Source: Prorocentrum cordatum
Lineage: Eukaryota; Sar; Dinophyceae; Prorocentrales; Prorocentraceae
DNA length: 64,000 nucleotides
Reading direction: 5' to 3'
Assembly (NCBI GenBank): GCA_963575745.1
Contig: CAUYUJ010017847.1
Span: forward strand, 62,001 to 126,000
Shown here: piece by piece, positions 23,001 to 34,745 of the stretch
Numbering within the stretch: the stretch's first letter is position 1
Layout: every line of letters starts with the position of its first letter
Program-made: the position numbers and the translations under genes
Notes under the pieces: generated by a model
Told to the model about the DNA's origin: nothing
The model's database searches: none
What the model saw: the letters and a program-made list of their open reading frames with translations, nothing else

Positions 23001-24425
23001 CTGGGCGCCGGCGGTAAACCGTCAACCTTCCAAACCGCCGGGAGATTCGTAGAGCTTCTTGAGCATCTATAATGTCGAAAAGAATTGCAGAGAACAAACG
23101 ATTTCAGACCTCTCGATGCAACAGCCAAACACCTGTGCGCACGAGCTCCGTAGCTCTCCTACAGCCCGAGTTACGTGCGAAAATCGACAGCACCTCTCAA
23201 GATCACTCGAACAATACAAATAGTTTCGCGAATCTAGCTCGAGTATCTTTTAGTGCCAAAAAGCGTCCAGGCGGGATCCGCCGTTTCGAGTCATCTTGAC
23301 ACGCGATGATGGTTTTCTGAATATAGCTCGAGCTTTAGGGCTTACAGAGCTGGTAAATACAGCCAATCCATGTAGAATGATCAGGCGCGTTCGCCTGTTC
23401 AGACCGAGTTCAGACATCTGAATGCAACAGGCGGGCGCGCCTGATGTCTCCGGATCGATCCCTTTGATTACCAGCCCTGCAGCCCCCTTACATCCCGAGT
23501 TAAGTGCAGAAAATCGACAGCACCTCTGAAGATGACTCGAACAATACGAATAGTTTCGCGGACCTAGCTCGGGCAGCAGGCCGAGTTCAGGGCTCTGAAT
23601 CCGACAGGTGGACGCGACTGATGTCTCCAAATCGATTCCAGTGATTACCAACCCTGCAGCCCCCTTACAGCTCGAGTTAAGTACAGAAAACGGACAGCAC
23701 CTCTTAAGATGACTCGACGAATAGGAATACTTTTGTGAACCTAGCTCGGGCAGCACAACGAGTTCCGAGCTCTTGATTCGGCAGGCGGACGCGCCTGATG
23801 TCTCCGAATCGATTCCTGTGAGTACGAGCCCTGTGGCGCCCCTACAGCCCGAGTTCAGTGCAGAAAACTGTCAGCACGTCTCAAGATGACTCTAACAATA
23901 CGAATAGTTTTGCGGACCTAGCTCGGGCAGCAGACCGAGTTCAGACCTCTAGATGGAACAGACGAACGCGCCTGATGATTCGCAATCGATTTCTGTGAGA
24001 ATGGGCTCTGTAGCTGCCCTACAGCTCGAGTTAAGTACAAAATACCGACAACGCGTACCAAGATGACTCGAAACGGCCGATCCCGCCGCGATGCTTTTTC
24101 GCAGAAATATCTACCCGATCGAGCTGAGATTAAGATGGCGAGCGGGAATAAGATCGAATATGGTCAGAAAAAAGAATTGTTGAATTTCGAAAAAAATTCA
24201 AACGACCTAAAGTCAGCAAAAGGTCTGTCGAGATTTGTCTTGCCAACTAGCTCTCCGGCGCGCCGGAATTACTCAGAAGCTTCCAGCAACTAGCTAAGGG
24301 AAGCTCTACGATTTACTAGCTCTCCAGCGCCCCAGAATTACTCTTAAGCTTCCAGCAATAACTTGCTAAGGGAAGCTCTACGAGTTATTTTCAACCGACC
24401 AAAAGTCACCAAAAGTTCTGTCGAG
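23001..24425 (-). mobile_element. A1 module with internal inversion and resumed tails
   Basis: Contains a reversed A-tail piece at about 23248-23399. Its far end shows two successive A ends (GCTCTACGATTTACT near 24304 and GCTCTACGAGTTATT near 24374) and then a resumed host fragment up to GTCGAGA, where a C module is inserted. Confidence 0.7.
23248..23399 (+). repeat. Inverted piece of an A-module tail
   Basis: TGCCAAAAAGCGTCCAGGCG, GTTTCGAGTCATCTTGACAC and AGAATGATCAGGCGCGTTCG are the reverse complement of the tail found in normal orientation at, for example, 7850-7960. About 150 bp is flipped inside an otherwise minus-sense module. Confidence 0.8.
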
Positions 24426-24712
24426 ACTTGGTAGCGTCCAAAGCCCGGAGAGCGAAGAGAACGTCGGGAAGGGAAAATATTTCCTCGAGAGCGCTGGGGG
24501 GCTCCCCTGCAGCGCTGTCGAAGCGCTGCCGGGAAGCCTTCCACGCGTGCCTGCACGCGTGAAGGCACACGTGGACAGCGCCCCTGAACCCGCTGCCGGC
24601 TCGCCGGAGTTTCTGCGAGGCCTGTGGACCGCCGTGGAGAAGCTCCTGGCGGGCACCACCACCGTCCGGTTTCTAATCTTAAACCCTTTAGCTCTCAGCG
24701 AGCTCTCCGGGA
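24426..24712 (-). mobile_element. C module
   Basis: Bounded by CTTGGTAGCGTCCAAA on the left and GCGAGCTCTCCGGGAA on the right, with inverted CCCGGAGAGC/GCTCTCCGGG. The left copy lies about 18 nt inside the terminus, so the repeats are asymmetric as in A and B. The host A sequence GTCGAGA is interrupted and continues with TTTTTCTTGCC. Confidence 0.8.
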
Positions 24713-25013
24713 ATTTTTCTTGCCAACTAGCTCTCCAGCGCGTCCGAACTGGCGCCGGCGGTGAACCGTCAACATGGTCACCGCTGGAAACCTCGTAGAG
24801 CTCATTTCACGCGTAAGAGTGCTCGGAGTCGAAAGAGAGAGCTTCTGGAAGCATTTCTCGAAAAAAAAATGATTTTTTCGTGTCGACATGAAGATGGTTC
24901 CGCCAAGTGTTTTGATAGTAAAAGTGCGCCTACAGAGCTCATACTAAGACAGAGAGGCCCTCATAGTCGTTTACAGGTGCGAAAAATCTGCTTCCTCAAA
25001 ATGAATTGTCAAA
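24713..25013 (-). mobile_element. Resumed A tail, then B2 module (head at 24749)
   Basis: 24713-24748 is host A sequence continuing after the C insertion. The B2 head CTGGCGCCGGCGGTGA starts at 24749 and the body includes TTTTTTCGTGTCGACATGAA. It is cut at GAATTGTCAAA. Confidence 0.75.
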
Positions 25014-25536
25014 CTGGAACCGGCGGTAAACCGTCAACCTGGCTACCGCCGGGAACCTCGTTGAGCTCTTCTCTTGCACGGCGATCGTCGGAACACGGAG
25101 AGAAAGCTTCTGGAGCGAGAAAGAAAAAACTCAAAAAAACACGTTTTTCTGCTTTTACTCAACGTCGGTTCCCCCAAGTCTTTTGATAGTAATACTGCAC
25201 CTACAGACCTGAAAATTTTACTGGCAGACGCGGCAAAACCCACTACAGGTGCGAAAAATCTGGTTTCTTAAAACCAAATGTCAAATATCTTTCAAATCTT
25301 CGCAAAACTACCCAAAAGTTGTCACAGTCCGCCTCGGCCGGGTGGGCCAACTAGCTCCACCCCGCGCCGGAATTCCTCTAGCTCATCGATGCCGAAGAGC
25401 TCTACGAGGTATATTTTCCAAAAAATTGCAAAACCACCCAAAAGTTACCACTTTGTCCTTTCTGGCCGGGTCGACCAAGCTCCACCCCGCGCCGGAATTC
25501 CTCTAGCTCATCGCTGCCGAAGAGCTCTACGAGGCA
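25014..25536 (-). mobile_element. B1 module with nested B ends
   Basis: A full B1 body reaches GCTCTACGAGGTA near 25411. A 5'-shortened B piece follows (TTTTCCAAAAAATTGC) and reaches its own GCTCTACGAGGCA, giving two B ends in succession. Confidence 0.75.
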
Positions 25537-25654
25537 CTGGAACCGGCGGTAAACCGTGAACCTGGTTACCGCCGGGAACCTCGTAGAGCTCTTTTCTTGC
25601 ACGGCGATCGTCGGAACACGGAGAGAAAGCTTCTGGAGCGAGAAAGGAAAAACT

Positions 25655-25693
<39 letters not shown>

Positions 25694-25699
25694 AAGGAG

Positions 25700-25777
<78 letters not shown>

Positions 25778-25987
25778 GTTGTTCTGCTTTTACTCAACGT
25801 CGGTTCCCCCAAGTCTTTTGATAGAGATACTGCACCTACAGACCTTAAAATTTTACTGGCAGGCGCGGCAAAACCCACTACAGGTGCGAAAAATCTGGTT
25901 CCTCAGAATAAATTGTCAAATATCTTTCAAATATTCGCAAAGCCACCGAAAGGTTGTCACATTGTCCGCCTCGGCCGGGTGGGCCAC
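25537..25987 (-). mobile_element. B1 module with giant A tract
   Basis: Nearly identical to the 25014 copy (TTCTTGCACGGCGATCGTCG) but with the AACTCAAAAAAAC site expanded into a 121-nt A-rich tract. Confidence 0.8.
25656..25776 (+). repeat. A-rich homopolymer tract, 121 nt
   Basis: All A except a short AGAAAGGAG island at 25691-25699. It arose in place of a short A-run inside the B1 body, as comparison with 25122-25143 shows. Lys-rich frames over it are artefacts. Confidence 0.95.
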
Positions 25988-26234
25988 CTGGGCGCCGGCG
26001 GTAAACCGTCAACCTTCGTTACCGCCGGGGACTCGTAGAGCTTCCTGACAACATATAATGTCGAAAAATAATACACTGAAAAAATAGTTTTCCAGCCCAA
26101 GCAATTTCAGACCTCTCCGATGTAACAGCCGAACGCCCCCGATGCTTCTGGATTGTCTTCTGTACGAGCTCTGTAGCTCTCCTACAGCCCGAGTTACGTG
26201 CGTAAATCGACAGCACCTCTCAAGATGACTCGAA

Positions 26235-26280
<46 letters not shown>

Positions 26281-27166
26281 GCAAACCTAGCTCGAGTATC
26301 AAACCGAGTTCAGACCTCTGCATGCGACAGGCGGACGCGTCTGATGTCTCTGAATTGATTCCTGTGATTACCAGCCCTGCACCCCCCCTACAGCCCGAGT
26401 TAAGTGCAGGAAACCGACAGCACCTCTCAGGATGACTCGAACAATACGAATAGTTTTGCGGACCTAGTTCGGGCAGCAGACAGAGTTCGGAGCTCTGGAT
26501 TCGAAAGGCGGACGCACCTGATGTCTCCGAATATGCAGCCCCCCCACAGCCCGAGTTGAGTGCAGAGAACCGACAGCATCTCTCAAGATGACTCGAACAA
26601 TACGAACAGTTTCGCGATTCTAGATCGGGAGCAGACCGAGTTCAGAGCTCTGGATTCAACAGACAACGGCCATTGATGATTCTGAACCAGATTCTGTACG
26701 TATCAGCTCTGTAGCTGTCCTGTAGCTCGAGTTAAGTACAGAAAACCGAGAGCGCCTGTCAAGATGACTCGAATAATACGAATAGGTTTGCTAACCTAGC
26801 TCGGCTAGCAGACCGAGTTCAGACCTCTGGGTTCAACAGGCGAACGCGCCTAATCATTCTGAGTCGATTAGCTGTGCTTACCAGCTTTGTAGCTGTCCTG
26901 AAGGTCGAGTTATCTCGAGAAAACCGACACCGCGTATCAAGATGACTCGAAACGGCGGATCCCGCCGGGACGCTTTTTGGCAGTAAAAGGTACCCGATCG
27001 AGCTGAGATCAAGATGGCGAGCGGGAATAAGATCGAATATCACGGGAAAAAATACTAGAGCTCTAACGAATGGTTAAATTTTGAGAACAAAAGTTTCAAC
27101 CGACCAAAAGTCATCAAAAGGTCCGTCGAGATTTTTCTTGTCAACTAGCTCTGCAGCGCTCCGGAA
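25988..27166 (-). mobile_element. A1 module with A43 tract
   Basis: Close relative of the copies at 17077 and 20549. One monomer has GAACAAAAC expanded to 43 A at 26236-26278. Confidence 0.8.
26236..26278 (+). repeat. A43 homopolymer
   Basis: Pure A run replacing part of CGAACAATACGAATAGTTTG in one monomer. Confidence 0.95.
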
Positions 27167-28168
27167 CTGGGCGCCGGCGGTAAACCGTCAACCTTCCTTA
27201 CCGCCGGGGGACTCGTAGAGCTTCCTGAGCATATATAATGTCGAAAAAAATGCAGAGAACGAATATTTTTTCACCTCATGCTTCTGGATCCTTTTCTGTG
27301 TGCACGAGCTCCGTAGCTCTTCTACCTCTCAAGATCACTCAAACAATACGAATAGCTTCGCGAATCTAGCTCGAGTATCAGACTGAGTTCAGACATCTGA
27401 ATGCAACAGGCGGACGCGCCTGATGTCTCCGAATCGATTCCTGTGATGACCAGCCCTGCAGCCCCCTTACAGCCCGAGTTAAGTGCAGAAAATCGCAAGC
27501 ACCTCTGAAGATGACTCGAATAATACGAACAGTTTCGCGGACCTAGCCGAGTTCAGCGCTCTGAATGCGACAGCTCGACGCGACTGATATCTCCGAATCG
27601 ATTCCAGAGATTACCAGCCCTGCAGCCCCCTTACAGCTCGAGTCAAGTGCAGAACGACAGCATCTCTCAAGATGACTCCGAATACAAATAGTTTTCCGAG
27701 ACGGGCAGCACACCGAGTTCCGAGCTCTGGATTCGGCAGGCGGACGCGCCTGATGTCTCCGAACCGATTCCTGTGAATACGAGCCCTGTAGCCCCCCTAC
27801 AGCCCGAGTTAAGTGCAGAAAACGGTTAGCATCTCTCAAGACGACTCGAACAACACGGATAGTTTTGCGACCCTAGCTCGGGCAGCAGACCGAGTTCAGA
27901 CCTCTAGATGGAACAGACAAACACGCATGATGATTCGCAATCGATTTCTGTGAGAATCAGCTCTGTAGCTGCCCTTCAGCTCGAGTTAAGTACAAAATAC
28001 CGACAACGCGTATCAAGATGACTCGAAACAGGCGATCCCGCCGCGATGCTTTTTTGCAGAAATATTTACCCGATCGAGCTGAGATTAAAAAGGCGAGCGG
28101 GAATAAGATCGAATACGGTCAGAAAAAATACTAGAGCTCTAACGAATTGTTGAATTTCGAGAACAAAA
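27167..28168 (-). mobile_element. A1 module segment
   Basis: Several small deletions in the monomers (for example near 27265 and 27545). It is cut at GAGAACAAAA, the same A-tail point used at 35664, 40136 and 41105. Confidence 0.7.
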
Positions 28169-28606
28169 CTGGCGCCGGCGGTGAACCGTCAATCTGGTCA
28201 CCGCCGGGAACCTCGTAGAGCTCCTTTCACGCGTCAGAGTGCTCAGAGTCGAAAGAGAAAGCTTCTGGAGGCATTTCTCGAAAAAATCAACACTGATTTT
28301 TTTCATGTCGATACGAAGTTGGTTCCTCCAAGTGTTTCATATTAAAACTGCGCCTATATAGCTTATATGAAGACAGAGAGGTTTACAGGTGCGAAAAATC
28401 TGCTTTCTCAAAATGAATTGTCCAATATATCTTTCAAATATTAGCAAAACCACCCAAAAGTTGTCACTTTGTCCTTTCTCGCCGGGTCGGCCGACTAGCT
28501 CCACCCCGCGCCGGAATTCCTCTAGCTCATCGATGCCGAAGAGCTCTACGAAGTATTTTCAACCGACCAAAAGTCAGCAAAAGGTCCGTCGAGATTTTTC
28601 TTGCCA
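28169..28606 (-). mobile_element. B2 module nested in an A tail
   Basis: A B2 head, a body, then a B end GCTCTACGAAGTATT near 28545. The sequence returns to TTCAACCGACCAAAAGTCAG, which is exactly what follows GAGAACAAAATT in A units, so host A resumes after the guest. Confidence 0.8.
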
Positions 28607-29588
28607 CTGGGCGCCGGCGGTAACCGTCAACCTTGGTTACCGCCGGGAGACTCGTAGAGCGTCCTAGCTCGACTTAAGTTGAGAAAACCGACAGCACCTA
28701 CCAACATTCCGACTCATAGAGAACATGTTTTGACTCTGAATGCGACAGGCGGACGCGTCTGATGTCTGCGAATGACTCCTGTCATTACCAGCCCTGCAGC
28801 CCCCCTACAGCCCGAGTTAAGTGCAGAGAACCGACAGCACCTCTCAGGATGACTAGAACAATACAGTAGTTTCGCAGACCTAATTCGGGCAGCAGACCGA
28901 GTTCCGAGCTCTGGATTCGACAGGCGGACGCGCCTGATGTCTTCAAATCGATTCCTGTGACCACCAGCACTGTAGCCCCCCCTCACTGTGAAGAAAACCG
29001 AGAGCACTTCTCAAGATGACTCGACCAATACGAATAGTTTCGCGATTCTAGATCGGGCAGCAGAAGTTCAGAGCTCTGAATTCGACAGACAAACGCAACT
29101 GGTGATTCTGAATCGGTTTCTGTAAATATCAGCTCTGTAGCTGTCCAACAGCTCGAGTTAAGTACAGAAACCCGAGAGTTCCTGTCAAGATGACTCGAAT
29201 AATACAAATAGGTTTGCGGACCTAGCTCGGCTAACAGAGTTGAGACCTCTGGATTCAACAGGCGAACGCGCCTAATCATTCTACATCGATTAGCTGTGCT
29301 TACCAGCTCTGTAGCTGTCCTAAAGCTCGAGTTATGTTCAGAAAACCGTCAGCGCGTAACAAGATGACTCAAAACGGCCGATCCCGCCACAGTGCTTTGT
29401 GATAGTAATATTCATCCGATCGAGCTGAGATCAAGATGGCGAGCGGGAATAAGATCGAATATCACGGGAAAAAATACTAGAGCTCTAACGAATGTTCAAA
29501 TTTTGAGAACATAATTTTCAACTGAGCAAAAGTCACCAAAAGTTCCGTCGATATTTTTCGAGCCAACTAGCCCGCCAGTGCGTCCGAA
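28607..29588 (-). mobile_element. A2 module segment
   Basis: Hairpin arm with one missing A (GGTAACCGTC). A2 marker ACCAACATTCCGACTCATAG present. It is cut at GTGCGTCCGAA. Confidence 0.75.
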
Positions 29589-29928
29589 CTGGGAACCGGC
29601 GGTAAACCGTCAACCTGGTTACCGCCGGGGACCTCGTAGAGCTCTTTTCTTGCACAGCAATCGTCGGAACACATGAAGAAAGCTTCTGGAGCGAGCAACG
29701 AAAAACTCGAAAAATCACGTTTTTCTGTTTTTATCCAACGTCGGTTCCCCCAAGTGTTTCGATAGTAATACTGCACCTATGCGACTGAAAATTTTACTGG
29801 CGGACGCGGCATACCCCACTACAGGTGCGAAAAATCTGCTTTCTCAAAATGAATTGTCAAACATCCTTCACTGTGTCGCAAAACCACCCAAAAGTTACCA
29901 CTTTGTCCTTTCTGGCCGGGTCGACCAA
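29589..29928 (-). mobile_element. B1 module segment
   Basis: Intact hairpin with loop ACCGTCAACCTGG. Body as at 25014 but with ACATGAAGAAAGCTTCTGGA. It is cut at GGTCGACCAA. Confidence 0.75.
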
Positions 29929-30199
29929 CTGGCGCCGGCGGTAAACCGTCAACCTGGCCACCGCCGGGAACCTCGTAGAGCTCCTTGCACGCGTAAGAAT
30001 GCTCAGATTCAAAGCAGACCGCTTCTCAGAGCATTTCTAGAAAAACATCATATTTCCATTCCTCGGTCTCAACATGACGTCAGGTCCTCCAAATGTTTGG
30101 ATAGTAAAACTGTCTCGAAAGAGCTGAGCTGCTCGCAGAATAAAGTTAAGATGCCAATGCTCGGAGTGAAAATCTGCTTTCTCAAAATGAATTGTCAAA
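29929..30199 (-). mobile_element. B2-type module segment
   Basis: Head CTGGCGCCGGCGGTAA with the TGGCCACCGCC arm. The body has ACATGACGTCAGGTCCTCC and GAGCTGCTCGCAGAATAAAG, matching the divergent B at 4696. It is cut at GAATTGTCAAA by a C module. Confidence 0.7.
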
Positions 30200-30409
30200 C
30201 TTGGTAGCGTCCAAAACCCGGAGAGCGAAGAGACCGTCGGGAGGGGGAAATCTTTCCTCGAGAGCGTTGGGGGGCTCCCCTGCAGCGCTGTCGAAGCGCT
30301 GCCAGGAACGCTTCCACACGTGCCTGCACACGTGCAGGCACACGTGAACAGCGCCACCGAACCCGCTGCCGGCTCGCCGGAGTTTCTGTGAGGCCTGTGG
30401 AGCGACGGA
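30200..30409 (-). mobile_element. C module, right part lost
   Basis: Starts CTTGGTAGCGTCCAAAACCC, includes the ACACGTGCCTGCACACGTGC palindrome region, and stops at GGAGCGACGGA where a B1 head begins. Its missing right end may be the C piece at 30812-30891. Confidence 0.75.
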
Positions 30410-31075
30410 CTGGGAACTGGCGGTAAACCGTCAACCAGGTTACCGCCGGGGCCCTCGTAGAGCTCTTTTCTCACACGGCGCTTATCGGTAAGCATGAAGA
30501 AAGCGTCTAGATCAAGACCTGAGAAACTCGAAAAATCACGTTTTCTGTTTTTATCCGACGTCCGTTCCTCCAAGTGTTTTGATAGTAATACTACAGCTAC
30601 GGACCTGAAACTTTTACTGGCAGACGCGCCTCAACCCACTACAGGTGCGAAAAATCTGCTTTCTCAAAATGAATTGTCAAATATCTTTCAAATATTCGCA
30701 AAACCACCCAAAAGTTACCACTTTGTCCTTTCTGGCCGGGTCGACCAACTAGCTCCACCCCGCGCCGGAATTCCTCTAGCTCATCGACGACGAAGAGCTC
30801 CACAAGGTACAAGAGCTCCTGGCGGGCACCACCACCGTCCGGCTTCTAATCTTAAACCCTTTAGCTCTCAGCGAGCTCTCCGGGAATATCTTTCAAATAT
30901 TTCCAAAACCACCCAAAAGTTACCGCTTTGTCCTTTCTCGGCGGGGCGGCCAACTAGCTCCACCCCGCGCCGGAATTCCTCTAGCTCATCGATGTCGAAG
31001 AGCTCTACGAGGTACTAGCTCCATCCCGTGCCGGAATTCCTCTAGCTCATCGATGCCGAAGAGCTCTACGAGATA
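30410..31075 (-). mobile_element. B1 module, then C end piece and two B end pieces
   Basis: The B1 body reaches GAGCTCCACAAGGTACA near 30810. A C right end follows (CTCCTGGCGGGCACCACC to GCTCTCCGGGAA, about 30812-30891), then two shortened B pieces, each ending GAGCTCTACGAG. This fits successive insertions whose hosts resume in reverse order. Confidence 0.75.
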
Positions 31076-31854
31076 CTGGGAACCGGCGGTAAACCGTCAA
31101 CCTGGTTTTTGTTTGTTTGTTTGGACTCGCGTTCCCAGCTGGGTGCAGCTGGGCGAGGACCGGTCCCGCAGAAGCACACGGGCAGCGCTGAGCAGCGCTT
31201 CGGCTGCCGACAATTCACATTCTGTGACTGTAGCTCCTTCGAGGAGCCACGCGGCCTCGGCCACACCCCTCCAAACGAGGGGCACGGCACTAGAAACAGC
31301 AAACTCATGCCCAGCAGGGAAGGGGCCCACGGTTCTCGCGGAAGCGATGCCTATCTCACTGGGATTGCACTGAGTATTGATTAAGCCGATCTGAAGCCAG
31401 AAACCACATCCTGATCCTTGCTGGTCAACCCCTCCATCAAAGCCTCCCCTGATAGCGAATGGTAAGAGATAAGTTTCGAATGGATATAGATAACAATGAG
31501 TTCTGTAGAATGTGCGGCCACATCTGGCCTCATGCGTCAATTCATCCGCTCGTGTATTGTCCTCCCTGAATTCATGTCAACCTGGTTACCGCCGAGAACC
31601 TCGTAGAGCTCTTTTCAGGCACCGCGATCGTCGGAGCACATGAAGAAAGCTTCTGGAACGCGACAGAAAAAAACTCGAGAAATTACGTTTTTTTATGTAT
31701 CCAACGTCGGTTCCTGCAAGTCTTTTGATAGTAATATTGCAGCTACGGACCTGAAAATTTTACTGGCAGACGCGGCATAACCCACTACACGTGAGAAAAA
31801 TACCGGCTCTCAAAAAGAATTGTCAAATATCTTTCGAATATTAACTGGCGCCGG
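31076..31854 (-). mobile_element. B1 module carrying a LINE fragment in its hairpin
   Basis: Head CTGGGAACCGGCGGTAAACC is followed by the insert, and after it TTACCGCCGAGAACCTCG and a normal B1 body to ATCTTTCGAATATTAA. Confidence 0.85.
31108..31575 (-). pseudogene. 5'-truncated LINE copy: ORF2 C-terminus
   Basis: The minus-strand frame reads DELTHEARCGRTF-like sequence, then FAIRGGFDGGVDQQGSGCGF and VTECELSAAEALL, almost identical to the C-terminal part of the LINE at 55-61 kb, with only a few amino acid differences. The insert ends in three CAAA units plus A. It is flanked by the 12-bp direct repeat GTCAACCTGGTT at 31096-31107 and 31576-31587, a true target duplication from target-primed reverse transcription. 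In this copy the first stop after the tail is a TGA supplied by the target sequence (GGTTGAC). Recent insertion, given the near identity; not functional alone. Confidence 0.9.
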
Positions 31855-32043
31855 CGGTAAACCGTCAACCTGGTCACCGCCGGGAGCCTCGTAGAGCTCC
31901 TAGCACGCGTAAGTGCTCGGCATCGAAAGAGAGGGCTTCTCGAACCATTTCTCGAAAAAAAGAAAACATGTTTCTTTTCATGACGACATAAAATTGGTTC
32001 CGCCAAGTGTTTTGATAGTAAAAGTGCATCTAGAGAGCTCATA
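31855..32043 (-). mobile_element. B2 module, shortened
   Basis: Head with mixed arms (GGTAAACC with GTCACCGCC). Cut after TAGAGAGCTCATA by another B2 head, 189 nt in. Confidence 0.75.
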
Positions 32044-32403
32044 CTGGCGCCGGCGGTGAACCGTCAACCTGGTCACCGCCGGGAACCTCGTAGAGCTCCT
32101 AGCACGCGAAAGAGTGCTCAGCATCAAAAGAGAGGGCTTCTGGGAGTATTTCTCGAAAAAGAGAAAAAAAGTATTTTTTTCATGTCGACATAAAGATGGT
32201 GGGCCAACTAGCGCCATCCCGCGCCGGAATTCCTCTAGCTCATCGATGCCGAAGAGCTCTACGAGGTATTAAGACGGAGAGGCCCATATTCGTTTACAGG
32301 TGGGAAAAATCTGGTTTCTTAAAATAAATTGTCAAATATCTTTCAAATATTCGCAAAACCACCTAAAAGTTGTCACATTGTCCGCCTCAGCCGGGTGGGC
32401 CAA
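32044..32403 (-). mobile_element. B2 module plus resumed B tail
   Basis: B2 body, then GGGCCAACTAGCGCCATCCC and the end GCTCTACGAGGTATTAAGAC. The sequence continues as the part of B2 (GGAGAGGCCC) that follows the 32043 cut, so the outer B2 resumes here. Confidence 0.75.
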
Positions 32404-33347
32404 CTGGGCGCCGCCGGTAAACCGTCAACCTTTGTTACCGCCGGGGACTCGTAGAGCTTGCTGCCCATATATAATGTCGGGAAACATTGCAGAGAAGAAA
32501 TAGTAGTTCAGTCTAAGCGATTTCAGACCTCTCGATACAACATCCGAACGCCGCTCATGCTTCTGGATCGTTTTCTGTGCGCACGGGCTCCATAGCTCTC
32601 CTACAGCCCGACTTACGTGCGAAAAGCGACAGCACCTCTCAAGATGACTCGAAGAATACACATAGTTTCCTGAATCTAGCTAGAGTATCAGACCGAGTTC
32701 AGACCTTCAATGCGACAGGCGGACGCGCCTGATGTCTCCGAATCGATTACTGTGATTACCAGCCCTGCAGCCCCTTTACAGCCCGAGCTAAGTGCAGAAA
32801 ACGGACAGCAGCTCTCAAGATGACTCGAAGAATACGAATAGTTTTGCGGACCCAGCTCGGGCAGCAGAACGAGTTCAGAGCTCTTAATGCGACAGGCGGA
32901 CGCGACTGATTGCTCTGAATCGATCCCAGTGATTACCAGCCCTGCAGCCCCCTTACAGCTCGAGTTAAGTGCAGAAAACGGACAGCATCTCTCAAGATGA
33001 CTCGAAGAATACGAATAGTTTTGCGGACCTAGCTCGGGCAGCATACCGATTTCTGAGCTCTCGATTCGGCAGGCAGACGCGCCTGATGTCTCCCAATCGA
33101 TTCCCGTGATTACGAGCCCTGTAGCCCCCTAGAGTTAAGTGCAGAAAACTGACAGCAGCTCTGAAGATGACTCGAACAATACGAATAGTTTTGCGAACCT
33201 AGCTTGGGCAGCAGACCCAGTTCAGACCTCTGGATGGGACAAGCGAACGCGCCTGATGATTCCCAATCGATTGCTGTGATAATGAACTCTGTACCTGCCC
33301 TAGATCTCGAGATAAGTACAAAATACCGACAACGCGTATCACGATGA
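32404..33347 (-). mobile_element. A1 module segment
   Basis: First hairpin arm mutated (CGCCGCCGGTAA). Monomers of the 10.8-13.0 kb type. Cut inside a monomer at TCACGATGA. Confidence 0.75.
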
Positions 33348-34745
33348 CTGGGCGCCGGCGGTAAACTGTCAACCTTGGTTACCGCCTGGAGACTCGTAGA
33401 GCTTCCTAGCTCGACTCATGTTGAGAAAACCGACAGCACCTACCAACATTCCGACTTATAGTGAATATTTTTTGACCTCTGAATGCGACAGGCAGACGCG
33501 TTTGATGTCTGCGAATCGACTCCTGTCATTACCAGCCCTGCAGCCCCCCTACAGCCCGAGTTTTAAGTGCAGAAAACCGACAGCACCTCTCAGGATGACT
33601 CGAACAATACAATAGTTTCGCAGACCTAATTCGGGCAGCAGACCGAGTTCCGAGCTCTCGATTCGACAGACAGACGCGCCTGATGTCTTGCAATCGCTTC
33701 CTGTGACCACCAGCACTGTAGCCCCCCTCAGCGCGAGTTGAGTGAAGAAACCCGAGAGCACTTCTCAAGATGACTCGACCAATACAAATAGTTTCGCGAT
33801 TCTAGATCGGGCAGCAGACCGAGTTCAGAGCTCTGGATTCGACAGACAAACGCAACTGATGATTCTGAATCGGTTTCTGTAAATATCAGCTCTGTAGCTG
33901 TCCTACAGCTCGAGTTAAGAACACAAAACCAAGAGTTCCTGTCAAGATGACTCGAATAATACGAATAATTGTGCGGACCTAGCTCGTCTAACAGACCGAG
34001 TTCAGACCTCTGGATTCAACAGGCGAACGCGCCTAATCATTCTACATCGATTAGCTGTGCTTGCCAGCTCTGTAGCTGTCCTAAGGCTCGAGTTATGTTC
34101 AGAAAACCGTCAGCGCGTATCAAGATGACTCGAAACGGCCGATCCCGCCACCGTGCTTTTCGATAGTAATATTCACCCGATCAGGCTGAGATCAAGATGG
34201 CGAGCGGGAATAAGATCGAGTATCACGGGAAAAAATACTAGAGCTCTAACGAATTGTTGAATTTCGAGAACAAAATTTTCAACCAATCAAAAGTCATCAA
34301 AAGTTCCGTCGAGATGTTTCTTGCCAACTAGCTCTCCAGCGCGCCGGAATTACTCCTAAGCTTCCAGCAACTAGCTTAGAGAAGCTCTACGAGTCACTCG
34401 AAACAGCTCCCGCCGCGATGCTTTTTTGCAAAAATATTTACCCGATCGAGCTGACATTGAGATGGCGAGCGGGAATAAGATCGAATATGGTGAGAAAAAA
34501 TACTAGAGCTCGAACGAATTGTTGAATCTCGAGAACAAAATCTTCAACCGACGAAAAGACAGCAAAAGGTCCGTCGAGATTTTTCTTGCCAACTAGCTCT
34601 CCAGCGTGCCGGAATTACTCTTAAGCTTCCAGCAATAACTTGCTAAGGGAAGCTCTACGAGTTACTTGGTAGCGTTCAAAACCCGAAGAGCGAAGAGACT
34701 CTTTCGGGACGGAATATCTTTCCTGGAAAGCTAAGGGAAGCTCTA
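33348..34745 (-). mobile_element. A2 module, then A ends and a C left end
   Basis: The A2 unit reaches GCTCTACGAGTCACT near 34394. An A1 tail follows from CGAAACAGCTCCC to a second end GCTCTACGAGTTA near 34664, then a short C start (TTGGTAGCGTTCAAAACCC) to TTTCCTGGAAAG, then GCTAAGGGAAGCTCTA. It is a compact stack of broken ends. Confidence 0.7.

Noticed and set aside
25556-26038. Lys-rich open frame of 160 codons
   Set aside because: Produced by the 121-nt A tract in a B1 module. Flanks translate to different nonsense in sister copies.
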